Below, piece by piece: positions 15,905-24,500 of a DNA stretch of 49,475 bases (the first letter of the stretch is position 1; each line of letters starts with the position of its first letter). The notes below the pieces were generated by a model. The model saw nothing but the letters and a program-made list of their open reading frames with translations, did not search any database and was not told the origin of the DNA. Source of the stretch: a virus; IMG/VR virus record IMGVR_UViG_3300045284_000174, positions 1-49,475 of that record, one strand, 5' to 3'. Position numbers and translations under genes: made by a program.

Positions 15905-15910
15905 TAGCGT
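15905..15910 (+). promoter_or_regulatory. -10 hexamer TAGCGT, leaderless start of capsid gene
   Basis: Extended -10 (TG, T, TAGCGT), then seven bases (GATCTGC) and ATG 15918. It comes directly after an intrinsic terminator, so the capsid gene depends on it. Confidence 0.75.
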
Positions 15911-15917
15911 GATCTGC

Positions 15918-17156
15918 ATGGCACAGTCACTCGTGAACTTCGATGCAGCGCTCAAGAACCTTTACGGCCCCGGCCTGAAGAATGCGCTCAACAACTCCAA
16001 CCCGGTACTGACCGAGGTCGTGCACGACACGCTCAACGTCTCCGGGCGAAAGTGCATCTGGAACGTCCACTCGGGTCGCTCGGCATCGACCGGCGCCCGC
16101 TCCGAAGGCGCTGCGTTGCCGGTCGCTGACCGCCAGCGTTACATCGCACCCGAAGAGACGCTGGCGTACCTGTACCACACCATCAAGGTGACCGGACAGG
16201 CGCTGAACCTCACCCAGAACAACGCAGGTGCGTTCGGCAAGGCGCTCGACCAGGAAATGAAGGGCGCCGAGAAGGACATCAAGGTCGACCTCGCCCGCCA
16301 GATGTTCAACGACGTCGTGACGATCAACTCGACGCTGGTCAACGGTGCGATCGCACTCGCTCACTCCAGCACCTCGACCGTCATCACACTCGGCGAGCTG
16401 GGCGCTGGCACCACAGCACCGGACCCCACCCGCCTGCGGTACTTCTTCGTCGGCCAGACCCTCGACGCTGTCACCGCCTCAACCGGCGTGGTCACCGTCT
16501 CGGGCATGACCATCACCGCCGTCGGGACCACCACGATCACGGTGGATGACACGACCGGCATCCAAGTAGACGACGTGCTGTTCCGCCACGGCAACTTCAA
16601 GGCGACCACCACCGAGAACGAGATCAACGGCCTCGGGTTCCTCACGGGCACGAACAACTACGCTGGCATCACGGCGTCCTCGAACCCGGTGTGGAACGGC
16701 CTCGCCGTCGGCGGCACCACCGTCGGCATCTCCGAGGACCTGCTCGAATCCGCCAAGGAAGCCGTCCTCGTGGACGGCGACGGGTCGGACCCCGAGCTGG
16801 CGCTCGGCCAGTTCAAGCAGGGGCGCAAGCTCGCCGGCATCGTGCAGCAACAGAAGCGGTACCAGCCGCCCAAGGTGACGCTCGAAGCCGGATGGAAGGG
16901 CATCGAGGTCGCTGGCCTCAACTTCGTCTTCGACCGCTTCGCCCCCGAGCGCAAAATCTTCGTCCTGACCCCAAGCGAGCTGGCGTGGTTCGTCGGCCTC
17001 GACTGGAGCTGGAACGACGACGCCGGGTACACGCTCGGCAAGGCGCTGGACGGGACGGACGCCATCGAGGCGAACTACCGGGCGTACGTACAGCTCAACA
17101 CGTACACCCGCAACGCCCACGCCGTGGTCACACTCGCATCGCCGGTCTTCAGCTAA
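15918..17156 (+). CDS. Major capsid protein
   Basis: A 412-residue protein with the features of an HK97-type capsid subunit: a helical N-terminal arm (LVNFDAALKNLYGPGLKN), a long segment around GARSEGAALPVADRQ, a helical spine near QALDQ/EMKGAEKDIKVDLARQ, an inserted Thr/Val-rich domain (residues about 165-205) and a C-terminal P-domain-like end. The frame is open well upstream, but ATG 15918 is the start because the leaderless promoter lies seven bases before it and a terminator lies upstream. Position after scaffold supports the call. Two hairpins follow the stop. Confidence 0.85.
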   Translation: MAQSLVNFDAALKNLYGPGLKNALNNSNPVLTEVVHDTLNVSGRKCIWNVHSGRSASTGARSEGAALPVADRQRYIAPEETLAYLYHTIKVTGQALNLTQNNAGAFGKALDQEMKGAEKDIKVDLARQMFNDVVTINSTLVNGAIALAHSSTSTVITLGELGAGTTAPDPTRLRYFFVGQTLDAVTASTGVVTVSGMTITAVGTTTITVDDTTGIQVDDVLFRHGNFKATTTENEINGLGFLTGTNNYAGITASSNPVWNGLAVGGTTVGISEDLLESAKEAVLVDGDGSDPELALGQFKQGRKLAGIVQQQKRYQPPKVTLEAGWKGIEVAGLNFVFDRFAPERKIFVLTPSELAWFVGLDWSWNDDAGYTLGKALDGTDAIEANYRAYVQLNTYTRNAHAVVTLASPVFS

Positions 17157-17170
17157 GCCGGCGGTCACCA

Positions 17171-17208
17171 TCGGGGGGGAGCCGCATTTGGATGGCGGAG
17201 CCCCCCGA
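17171..17208 (+). terminator. First hairpin after capsid gene
   Basis: TCGGGGGG (17171-17178) pairs with CCCCCCGA (17201-17208); an inner CCGC/GCGG pairing extends it. No T-run follows. It may protect the 3' end of the capsid transcript or act together with the next hairpin. Confidence 0.5.
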
Positions 17209-17218
17209 ACCATCACTG

Positions 17219-17245
17219 GAACGCCCACCGAACAGGTGGGCGTTC
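17219..17245 (+). terminator. Second hairpin after capsid gene
   Basis: GAACGCCCACC (17219-17229) and GGTGGGCGTTC (17235-17245) form a perfect 11-bp stem around GAACA. The sequence after it is only weakly T-rich (TGCTGT). With the hairpin at 17171 it forms a tandem 3' structure just ahead of the next promoter. Confidence 0.65.
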
Positions 17246-17257
17246 TGCTGTCCCGGG

Positions 17258-17263
17258 TAGGAT
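17258..17263 (+). promoter_or_regulatory. -10 hexamer TAGGAT, leaderless start at 17270
   Basis: TAGGAT, six bases (GAGCCC), then ATG 17270. It follows the tandem hairpins, so it restarts transcription after the capsid unit. Confidence 0.7.
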
Positions 17264-17269
17264 GAGCCC

Positions 17270-17764
17270 ATGCCGACAGACGCAGCGATCTCCCTGCACG
17301 ACGCCCCCGAGGAAGCCCGCATGGTGGCCACCTGGCTGCAGAACGGGAAGCCCGAGCTGGGCTGGCGTGGCGACCCCCGCCTCTTCCTCGTGATCGGCCA
17401 GGTCATCGCCGCCAAGGCGCAGTTCAAGAACGGCAAGTCTTGGCGCAAGGGTGACATCATGGGCGTCGTGTTCGAGGTGCGCCGATGGAACGAGGACGGC
17501 ACCGACAAGCAGATCCTCGTCAAGCCCGTGCAGAAGTGGATGGAGATCATTCCGGCGCTCATCAACGCCGACCCCCGCACGCCAGGCTTCGAGCCCGTCA
17601 TGGACCAAGTAGAGCGAGAGGCCGACAAGCTCGAAGCGCAGAAGTCGACCGAGTTTCAAGAGCACTACGGCGAGATGTACACGCACATGCACAACGTCGT
17701 CACCGAGCGCATGAACGGCAAGAGCTTCTTCCCCGTCGCCGACACCCGCCCGAAGCAGGACTAA
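17270..17764 (+). CDS. Hypothetical head-region protein, 164 aa
   Basis: A leaderless 164-residue protein with several Trp (TWLQNGKPELGWRGDP, KSWRKGDIMG) and a charged helical C-terminal half (VMDQVEREADKLEAQKS). It is followed after three bases by the next structural gene. No family recognised; a head-completion or accessory virion role is likely by position. Confidence 0.6.
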   Translation: MPTDAAISLHDAPEEARMVATWLQNGKPELGWRGDPRLFLVIGQVIAAKAQFKNGKSWRKGDIMGVVFEVRRWNEDGTDKQILVKPVQKWMEIIPALINADPRTPGFEPVMDQVEREADKLEAQKSTEFQEHYGEMYTHMHNVVTERMNGKSFFPVADTRPKQD

Positions 17765-17767
17765 GCC

Positions 17768-19309
17768 ATGCCGGCGAACCGACACCTCAACTGGTTCGAG
17801 ATCACTGACTTCACGCCTGGCCTGTTCGGCGAGACGGTCGTGTCAGCCAACCAGTTGCTCATGCCCGTCAACGGCTTCGCACGCCTGCTCAACTACGTGC
17901 CAATGAAGCAGGGCGGCGTGCGTGCGTTCTACAAGATCGCCGGCACGATGGCCTGCACCGGCCGCACCTCAGGCTCGCACGGCTCGAACAACGAAGCGCC
18001 CGTTGGGCTGCTGGCCCACGCAGCGCTCGGCGGCGACAACATCATCCTCATCACGCATAACTCGAACGACCACAAGGACCGGGTGTACCTGTGGAAGGGC
18101 AACGCCGGGGCCTCGTCGTGGTGCGTCGCCGGCTCCTGCACCGCCGGCTCAACCGACAGCGTGCAGCCACCCGACTTCGTGTTCTTCCTCGACAACAATG
18201 GCATCCAGTACTACGTCTTCGTGATGCGAGGAGTCGGCGATGCGCAGGGCGTGTACTCCATCACGTACAAGCCCGACGGCACCACGAGCCCGAGCGGCGT
18301 CACCGCCAACGGGTACTTTCAACGAGTCGACACGTACACCGGCCCGCTCGGCATCAACGGCGCACGCATCCTCGTGGGCGACGGCACCATCGGCGCCAAG
18401 CTCCGCTGGACCGACGAAGGCGAGCTGTCGTTCAGCGTCGACAACAACGGAATCTTTTCGCCCAACGACGAGGGCGCCGGCTTCCGGGGCATCGTCTCGA
18501 TCCAGCCAGACAGCTTCCTCGTCATGCGAGGCGGCGCACCGTGGCTGCAGTTCAACGGCGATGTCGGCACCAACGGCACCAACCGGGACATGGCCGACGA
18601 CCACGGCGGGCGTGGCGGCTTCCAACAGCCGGTGCGTGTTCCGAGCGGCATCGCCTTCATCGAGCCCGGCGGCAACATCTACGTCACCGACGGCAACACG
18701 TTCACGAACATCTCCCCGCAGCTCCCGGCGTTCAGTGCGCAGGTCCTCGGAGCGCAGGCGTCGAGCACCGTCACGGCGCCCGGCCAGCTCACGTTCATCA
18801 ACGGGTTTCTGTTCGCCCCCGACGGCAAGGTGCTGCACTGGGACACGATGTCGTGGTTCCAGATTGACGACAGCACAGCGCAGACCGCCGCCACGAGCGA
18901 CCGCCTGTACTACACAATCCGCACCGACGGCACGCCCGTGAAGTGGATCGACATGTTCCAGGGTGACAACGCCACCCGGGCCTCGACGGGCACGATCCAG
19001 ACGGCGCCGTTCGCCGACAAGAACGGGCGCAACGTCGAGATCCGAGAGATTCAGGTGTTCCTCGAAAGCTACGCCTCGGGCGCCACGATCCAGTGCGACC
19101 TCGTGGATGGAGACGACAATGTCGTGTCGACCCGCAACAGCGACACGATCGGCGCCGGCCGGGACGTCGTGCGGTTCCTGTTCCCGAGCCCCAAGGCCCA
19201 CTACCTGTCGGCCCGCTTCACGATCGCAGGTGGCGGCTCCAACGAGGCGCCCACGATCGAGCGCATCCGCATCGGCTTCGGCCAAAACAACGACATCGTC
19301 GGTGCCTAG
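17768..19309 (+). CDS. Large virion structural protein, 513 aa
   Basis: Begins NRHLNWFEITDFTPGLFGE, an opening often seen in podovirus tail or hub proteins of uncultured phages. The body is beta-rich with repeated Gly/Asp/Asn turns (IEPGGNIYVTDGNTF, FINGFLFAPDGKVL) that look like beta-propeller blades, and the C-terminal third contains a jelly-roll-like segment (VQIREIQVFLESYASG-type). It could be the tail needle, hub or tubular protein; I cannot decide which. It starts three bases after the upstream stop. Confidence 0.6.
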   Translation: MPANRHLNWFEITDFTPGLFGETVVSANQLLMPVNGFARLLNYVPMKQGGVRAFYKIAGTMACTGRTSGSHGSNNEAPVGLLAHAALGGDNIILITHNSNDHKDRVYLWKGNAGASSWCVAGSCTAGSTDSVQPPDFVFFLDNNGIQYYVFVMRGVGDAQGVYSITYKPDGTTSPSGVTANGYFQRVDTYTGPLGINGARILVGDGTIGAKLRWTDEGELSFSVDNNGIFSPNDEGAGFRGIVSIQPDSFLVMRGGAPWLQFNGDVGTNGTNRDMADDHGGRGGFQQPVRVPSGIAFIEPGGNIYVTDGNTFTNISPQLPAFSAQVLGAQASSTVTAPGQLTFINGFLFAPDGKVLHWDTMSWFQIDDSTAQTAATSDRLYYTIRTDGTPVKWIDMFQGDNATRASTGTIQTAPFADKNGRNVEIREIQVFLESYASGATIQCDLVDGDDNVVSTRNSDTIGAGRDVVRFLFPSPKAHYLSARFTIAGGGSNEAPTIERIRIGFGQNNDIVGA

Positions 19310-19315
19310 TAGGCT
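19310..19315 (+). promoter_or_regulatory. -10 hexamer TAGGCT, leaderless GTG start at 19322
   Basis: TAGGCT directly follows the TAG stop (19307-19309). Six bases (GGCCCA) lead to GTG 19322, the only GTG among the leaderless starts. Confidence 0.7.
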
Positions 19316-19321
19316 GGCCCA

Positions 19322-19996
19322 GTGAACCTCTGCCAGCTCGTCACCCAGGCCGGAAGCCGCTTCCGAGACACTGCGTTCAACGTGGTGAGCACCGACCAGT
19401 GGTGCGACTACATCAACACGGCCATGCGCACGATCCAGGGCCGCACCCCGCAATGGCCGTGGCTCGAATCAGCGAAGGCCTCGATCTCGCTCGTCGCTGG
19501 CCAGGCGTCAGCCGACCTGCCGAATAACACCTACACCGTCAACTGGGTGTACAACGTCACGACCAACGCCCCGATGTATAACGACGCCGGCCGGGGGGCA
19601 CAGTGGCACAGCGCCCGTCAGCTCATCGACACGACTGGCAATCCGATGACGTACAAGGTGCGGGGCGCCCCCGGCACAGGCGAGGCGTCCACGGCGAACC
19701 ACGGGTGCATCGACTTCTTCCCGCTGCCCGACGGGTCATACACCATCAAGCTCGAAGGCCAGACGTACAACCCGAAGCTCGACGCTGCCGTCAACTGCAT
19801 CCCGCCGTTTCCCGACATCTTCCACGACCTCGTGGTCGAGGGAGCACTGTCGCTGGCCTACTTGGACGATGACAACATGCAGCAGCACAAGGCGCACGAG
19901 GACCTGTTCCGCCAGGGCATCGCCGAGCTGGAGTGGGCCATGCTCGCTGCACGCAACGAGACGAACCAGCCCGTGCGGGATACATTTTTCCTCTAA
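19322..19996 (+). CDS. Head-tail adaptor protein, SU10-type
   Basis: A 224-residue protein with an opening typical of podovirus adaptor proteins of the SU10 type: an N-terminal helix (QLVTQAGSRFRDTAF), then WCDYINTAMRTIQ and PQWPWLE, followed by a beta domain (ASISLVAGQASADLPNN) and a long C-terminal helix that would contact the portal (AHEDLFRQGIAELEWAM). In related phages the adaptor ring sits below the portal. The call rests on motif pattern and order. Its TAA stop is part of the next promoter. Confidence 0.65.
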   Translation: MNLCQLVTQAGSRFRDTAFNVVSTDQWCDYINTAMRTIQGRTPQWPWLESAKASISLVAGQASADLPNNTYTVNWVYNVTTNAPMYNDAGRGAQWHSARQLIDTTGNPMTYKVRGAPGTGEASTANHGCIDFFPLPDGSYTIKLEGQTYNPKLDAAVNCIPPFPDIFHDLVVEGALSLAYLDDDNMQQHKAHEDLFRQGIAELEWAMLAARNETNQPVRDTFFL

Positions 19997-19999
19997 GCT
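19994..19999 (+). promoter_or_regulatory. -10 hexamer TAAGCT containing the upstream stop codon
   Basis: TAA 19994-19996 ends the adaptor gene and begins TAAGCT. Six bases (GCAGTC) lead to ATG 20006. Confidence 0.7.
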
Positions 20000-20005
20000 G
20001 CAGTC

Positions 20006-20353
20006 ATGGCCGTCGCCCCCGCATTCGATCCCACTGTCGCAGCCCCGCCCACCGACAAGCAGTCGGGCTACTTCAAGACGCTGTCCGACACGGGCGTCGA
20101 GGCGGCCAACACACGCACCGACTACGCCACGCAGAGTGGGCGCATGGAGGACAAGTACAACGACGTCCTCAAGCCGCAGCTCCAGGGCTCCATCGCCACC
20201 TCGGGCAACTGGTACTCGAACCCCGGCCAGGACCAGCTCGGACAGCAGGCCGTCGACTACACCAACGCCCAGTCGGACCTGCGCTCCACGGTGCAGCGCC
20301 ACCTCGATTCGCTGACCTCGCAGCGGAACTGGGCCAGCGTGGGCCTCGTCTAG
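20006..20353 (+). CDS. Putative internal or connector virion protein, 115 aa
   Basis: A leaderless 115-residue protein, Gln/Asp/Ser-rich and probably helical (ANTRTDYATQSGRMEDKYND). It lies between the adaptor and the internal virion proteins. No named family; its TAG stop forms the next -10 hexamer. Confidence 0.6.
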   Translation: MAVAPAFDPTVAAPPTDKQSGYFKTLSDTGVEAANTRTDYATQSGRMEDKYNDVLKPQLQGSIATSGNWYSNPGQDQLGQQAVDYTNAQSDLRSTVQRHLDSLTSQRNWASVGLV

Positions 20354-20356
20354 AGT
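20351..20356 (+). promoter_or_regulatory. -10 hexamer TAGAGT containing the upstream stop codon
   Basis: TAG 20351-20353 is both the stop of the upstream gene and the first half of TAGAGT. Six bases (GGGGCC) lead to ATG 20363. Confidence 0.7.
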
Positions 20357-20362
20357 GGGGCC

Positions 20363-21571
20363 ATGCCCGTAGCTGCCCCGCCCACCGTCACTGGCGTCTC
20401 TAACGGCCAGATCCAGCTCTCGAACGGGACCATTGCGGCCGCCGACGGCACGGCGCCCGCCGGCCAGAAGGGCGTTGCCTACCCTGCCACTCGCCTCGGG
20501 GACGCCAACGACATCACGCACGGGCAGGTCCCCGGCATGGGCGACCGCCCGGCGACGCTCTCGCCCAACGGCGACTACTTCACCGACAACAGCCCCGTCG
20601 GCGCCAAGCCGGCGAAGACCGTCACCGACAAGCCCCCGTCCTCGGCGGTCACCGACTACTGGAACGAGATGGCCGCCATTGCCGGCCCCGAGACGCTGCC
20701 CGGCGTCGACATGAGCCAGTACATTGGCGCATACAACCAGGCGTACAACACGCAGATGGCCAACATCAAGGCCGGTCTGCAGCAGTCGCTCGGGCAGGTG
20801 CAGGTGCGCCGGGACCAGGCCGCCGGCATCGTCGCCAAGATGCCAGGCCAGCTCGACACCAACTATGGCACCGTCGCCAACGACGAGGCCGCACAGAACG
20901 CCGACGTCACCGCCGGCCTCACCGGCCGTGCCGCACAGGACGTCGCCGGGGCGCAGGTACGGGGCGCCGACGTGCTGCAGGAGAACCGCCAAGCGCAGAA
21001 GGACACCACGCCCTACATGCAGCTCGGCATCACCGCCAACCAGCAGGCTGACGAGGCGGCGCTCAACGCCTCCGCCAACAATGCCGAGGCTGGCGCCGAA
21101 GCACAACGGGCGCAAGCCGAAGAGGCCATGTACATGCAGCAGGCGCAAGCGGCGACGAGCTACGCCCAGTCACGCCAGGACCGCATCGCCCAGTTCACCG
21201 CCTCGCAGATCGCACAGAACAACGCAACGAAGCTCGCCAACGAGACGCAGCCGGCACGCAACCCGGCGCTCGCAGCGCAGGGCTTCACGCAGGGACAGGT
21301 CGACAAGGCAATGGCCGACCCGGCGTACAAGTGGTTCGAGAACCAGATCGTCAACCACACCGACCAGAAGACGAAGGACTACCTGCTGTGGATGACGAAG
21401 CAGCCCGGCAACGAGGTGCTCGGCCCGCTCGTCATTGCGCAGAACCCCGACTACTTCAAGGGCGCCAACACCGCCACCGGCTCGAAGTCGTTCGACTGGG
21501 GTCTGCCCCACTCGATCGCCGACTGGGCCTCCCGCCCAACTCCCCTCCCGGGACCCAACTGGAAGATTTAA
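20363..21571 (+). CDS. Alpha-helical internal virion protein, 402 aa
   Basis: Residues 1-110 are low-complexity with Gly, Pro and Thr. Residues about 130-330 are a long Ala/Gln-rich helical region (MANIKAGLQQSLGQVQVRRD, EAGAEAQRAQAEEAMYMQQA), the composition of DNA-ejection or internal head proteins of podoviruses. The end is a compact Trp-containing tail (FDWGLPHSIADWASRPTP). It precedes the giant polyvalent protein and may be ejected with it. Role inferred from composition and position. Confidence 0.65.
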   Translation: MPVAAPPTVTGVSNGQIQLSNGTIAAADGTAPAGQKGVAYPATRLGDANDITHGQVPGMGDRPATLSPNGDYFTDNSPVGAKPAKTVTDKPPSSAVTDYWNEMAAIAGPETLPGVDMSQYIGAYNQAYNTQMANIKAGLQQSLGQVQVRRDQAAGIVAKMPGQLDTNYGTVANDEAAQNADVTAGLTGRAAQDVAGAQVRGADVLQENRQAQKDTTPYMQLGITANQQADEAALNASANNAEAGAEAQRAQAEEAMYMQQAQAATSYAQSRQDRIAQFTASQIAQNNATKLANETQPARNPALAAQGFTQGQVDKAMADPAYKWFENQIVNHTDQKTKDYLLWMTKQPGNEVLGPLVIAQNPDYFKGANTATGSKSFDWGLPHSIADWASRPTPLPGPNWKI

Positions 21572-21574
21572 GCC

Positions 21575-24500
21575 GTGGCTGAGTACGTCCCGTACACGCC
21601 ACCGACACCGGGTGGAACGACCGCAACTGAGAATGCTCCGAGCATCTTCGGTTGGCATCCCTCCATGCCCAACCTCGGTGGCTTCAAGGCCCTAGGGCAA
21701 CTGGCGCAGGGCATCATTGCGCTGCCCGAGATCGCCTACTCGGCGCTGCCCGGCGGCCCGAAGTCGCAGCTCCCGCAGGTCGGCAAGGGACTCGTCGCTG
21801 GCCTCGGCGGAGTGGCCAGCACCCTCGCCTCACCGATCGGTATCCCCGGAAAGTGGAACCTCGGCGAGAACGTGATCGAGCCCGGCGTCGAAGCGCTCAC
21901 GGGCAAGGACAGCGTCAAAGACTTCTGGCAGATGTCGAAGGAGAACGGCCCGCTCTACGGAGCGATTAACACCGTGCTCAACGCACTGCCCGTCACCGGC
22001 CCCCTCGCAGGCGTAGCCGGCGCAGCCGCCGACGTCGCCGACACCGCAGCGCTCACCGCCGAAGCGTCGGCCGCCGCTGAGGGCGCCACCGCTGCCAGCG
22101 TCGGTGAGGCCGCCGCTGCCGACGCCCTCACCAAGACCGAGATGATCGGCAACAAGGGCCTGGGCGTGCACCCGTTCAAGGGCTTCGGCGCCGACAGCGG
22201 ACTCGCCTCCGTCAAGAACCTGGAGGTCACCGGCAGCGCCGAGGACTACGCCGCCAGCGTGCAGAAGATGGCCGACGCACTGCGCACCAAGGCCACGATC
22301 TACCACGCCATCGCCCACCCCGTTGGCGGGCTGTTCCACGGCATCTCCGAGCAGGCCGCTGCGTCGTTCGCCAAGCTCAACCCGTTCGAGACGACGTCGC
22401 CCGAGCCCGTGCCCGGCGCCGCCGACCTCATCCCGCAGGCCGACAAGGACGCTGCTATTGCTGCCACCAAGGCGACCGCCGCCCAGTCCGAGTTCGAGGC
22501 CGGCGGGCTCTACGAGGGCGACAGCGAACCGATGGAGTCGGCACTGCGTGCACTGCAGGCGCCCGAGAAGGCGGCCTCCGAGGTCATGTCCAAGACCGAG
22601 CACGCTGGCATCCGCACGCCTTCGACCTTCGATGAGACGACAGGAGAGGCAACGAACATCACCAAGGAAGAGAAGGCGGCCACAAGAGAAGAGATTGCCG
22701 GCCACGTCGAAGAGGCCAAGGCCAACATCGAGCAGCCCGGCACGGGTGAGGGCTCGAAGCTCGGCGAGATCGAGAAGCGGATCTCGCAGCCCGCAGCTGC
22801 GTGGGCTGTGCGTATGGCCGAGCGTCTGCCCGACAGCGTCAACCAGGTGCTGGCCCAGATGAAGGGCACCATCGACAAGTTCCACCTCAACCAGGCAGCA
22901 CGCTCCCTCGAACAGTGGGTGGAAGTGCAGCAGCGACAGGTGCAACATGGCGCCGCTGTCACTACGTCTGTCATGGCCGGCATGGCACTGAAGGACGCTG
23001 TGCGTGCAGCCGGCGGAAAAATCACTGACTTCCAAGCGTCCCAGGCCATCGGCGAAGAGCTGAACGCCATGATGCGAGGCAACAAGTGGGTGTCGGAGAT
23101 GCTCCGCACCGACGGCGACCCTGCGCTCGTGCAGGCCATGCGTGCTGCAGCACGCCGTGGCTACCCGGGGCTGGAGCCGTGGCTCAAGTACATGGACGAG
23201 CCGCAGCTCGCCGAGGTGATGCGCCACCTTCACGACGCCCAGGAAATCTGGACCACCGAGATGCAGAAGCGCATGCAGGTGCTGCTCGCCTCACGGCCCG
23301 GAGCGAAGGGCCTCGAAGCCGCCGTGCTCGGCCTCGACCAACCGCCGATGTCCGCATCGCAGCTCAAGGAATACCGCAAGGCCAAGCTGTTCCTGCGCAT
23401 GAAGGCGAAGCTCGAAGCACGCATCAGCGACGACCCCATCAAGGCCGACCCACGCTACCGTGACCTCAACCGCCTCGACCTCGCCACCGAGAAGGCCGCC
23501 AACGAAGCGCAGGCGTTGCGGGAACGCAGCGGCATCCTCCAGCGCAACATGGAGGACCTGCGCACGGCACCGCCGAAGGCGTCACTGCCCGAGCACGTCT
23601 CCCGCCTCGCCGCCGAGCTGCGTGACCAACTCGATGACCAGAACCCCGACGCAACCGGCGGCATCACGTTCGATCCCGGCAGCGCAAAGGTCGGCTTCAG
23701 CGACGGAGCCACGCAGGTGGTTGGCCTCGCCGAGCAGGCCACGTACGACGTCGACTTCCTGCGCAAGCCCGGCGAGGCAGAGAAGGCCATCCTCGAAGCG
23801 GTGACCAAACCCGTCAACGCAACCGGCGGTGCACTGCCCCCCGGCATCTGGGGCAACAACCTCAAGATCGGCTTCTGGAACGACAACGGCACGGTGTACG
23901 TCGACATCAGCGCCGACACGCACTACGACGGCACGCCGTTCACGCCGCTCGAAGCGGACCTGCTCGGCATGGCGCACGGCCAGCTCGCCGTGTTCGATGC
24001 ACGAGACTTCACCAGCCGTGCGCTCTCGCAGGCCAGCAGCGATCAGAACCTGTGGGCCCACTACATCGCCGACCTGATGGACCGCAAGAGCAACCTCTCC
24101 AAGTTCCTCGCCGAGCAGGCCAGCATCGAGCAGGGCAGCTCCATCCTCACCGAGGGCGACAGCACCCGAGCGCTCACCGTGTTCGCAACGTGGGACTACT
24201 CGCTCGCACGTAGCAACCCCGCCGAGCACGCCATCGGCGACATCTGGTCACGCCTCTCATACGACGAGTCAGGCCGCATCGTTCCCAACGACGAACAGCT
24301 CCTCCACCAGACCGTGCTGCGCATGCTCCCCGGCACCGAAGCGGACGCCATCGAGGGCATGGACGTCGACAACCTGCACAAGGCCCTCAAGTGGTACTAC
24401 GACTCGCACGAATACATCGAGGGCAAGTACCGGGGCAAGCAGATACAGCTCCTCAACGGCGAGTGGCGTGACGCCGCCGATGTCTTCTACGACCTCATCG

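Noticed and set aside
15672-15917. N-terminal extension of the capsid reading frame
   Set aside because: The frame is open, but it crosses the scaffold gene and an intrinsic terminator; ATG 15918 has its own promoter.
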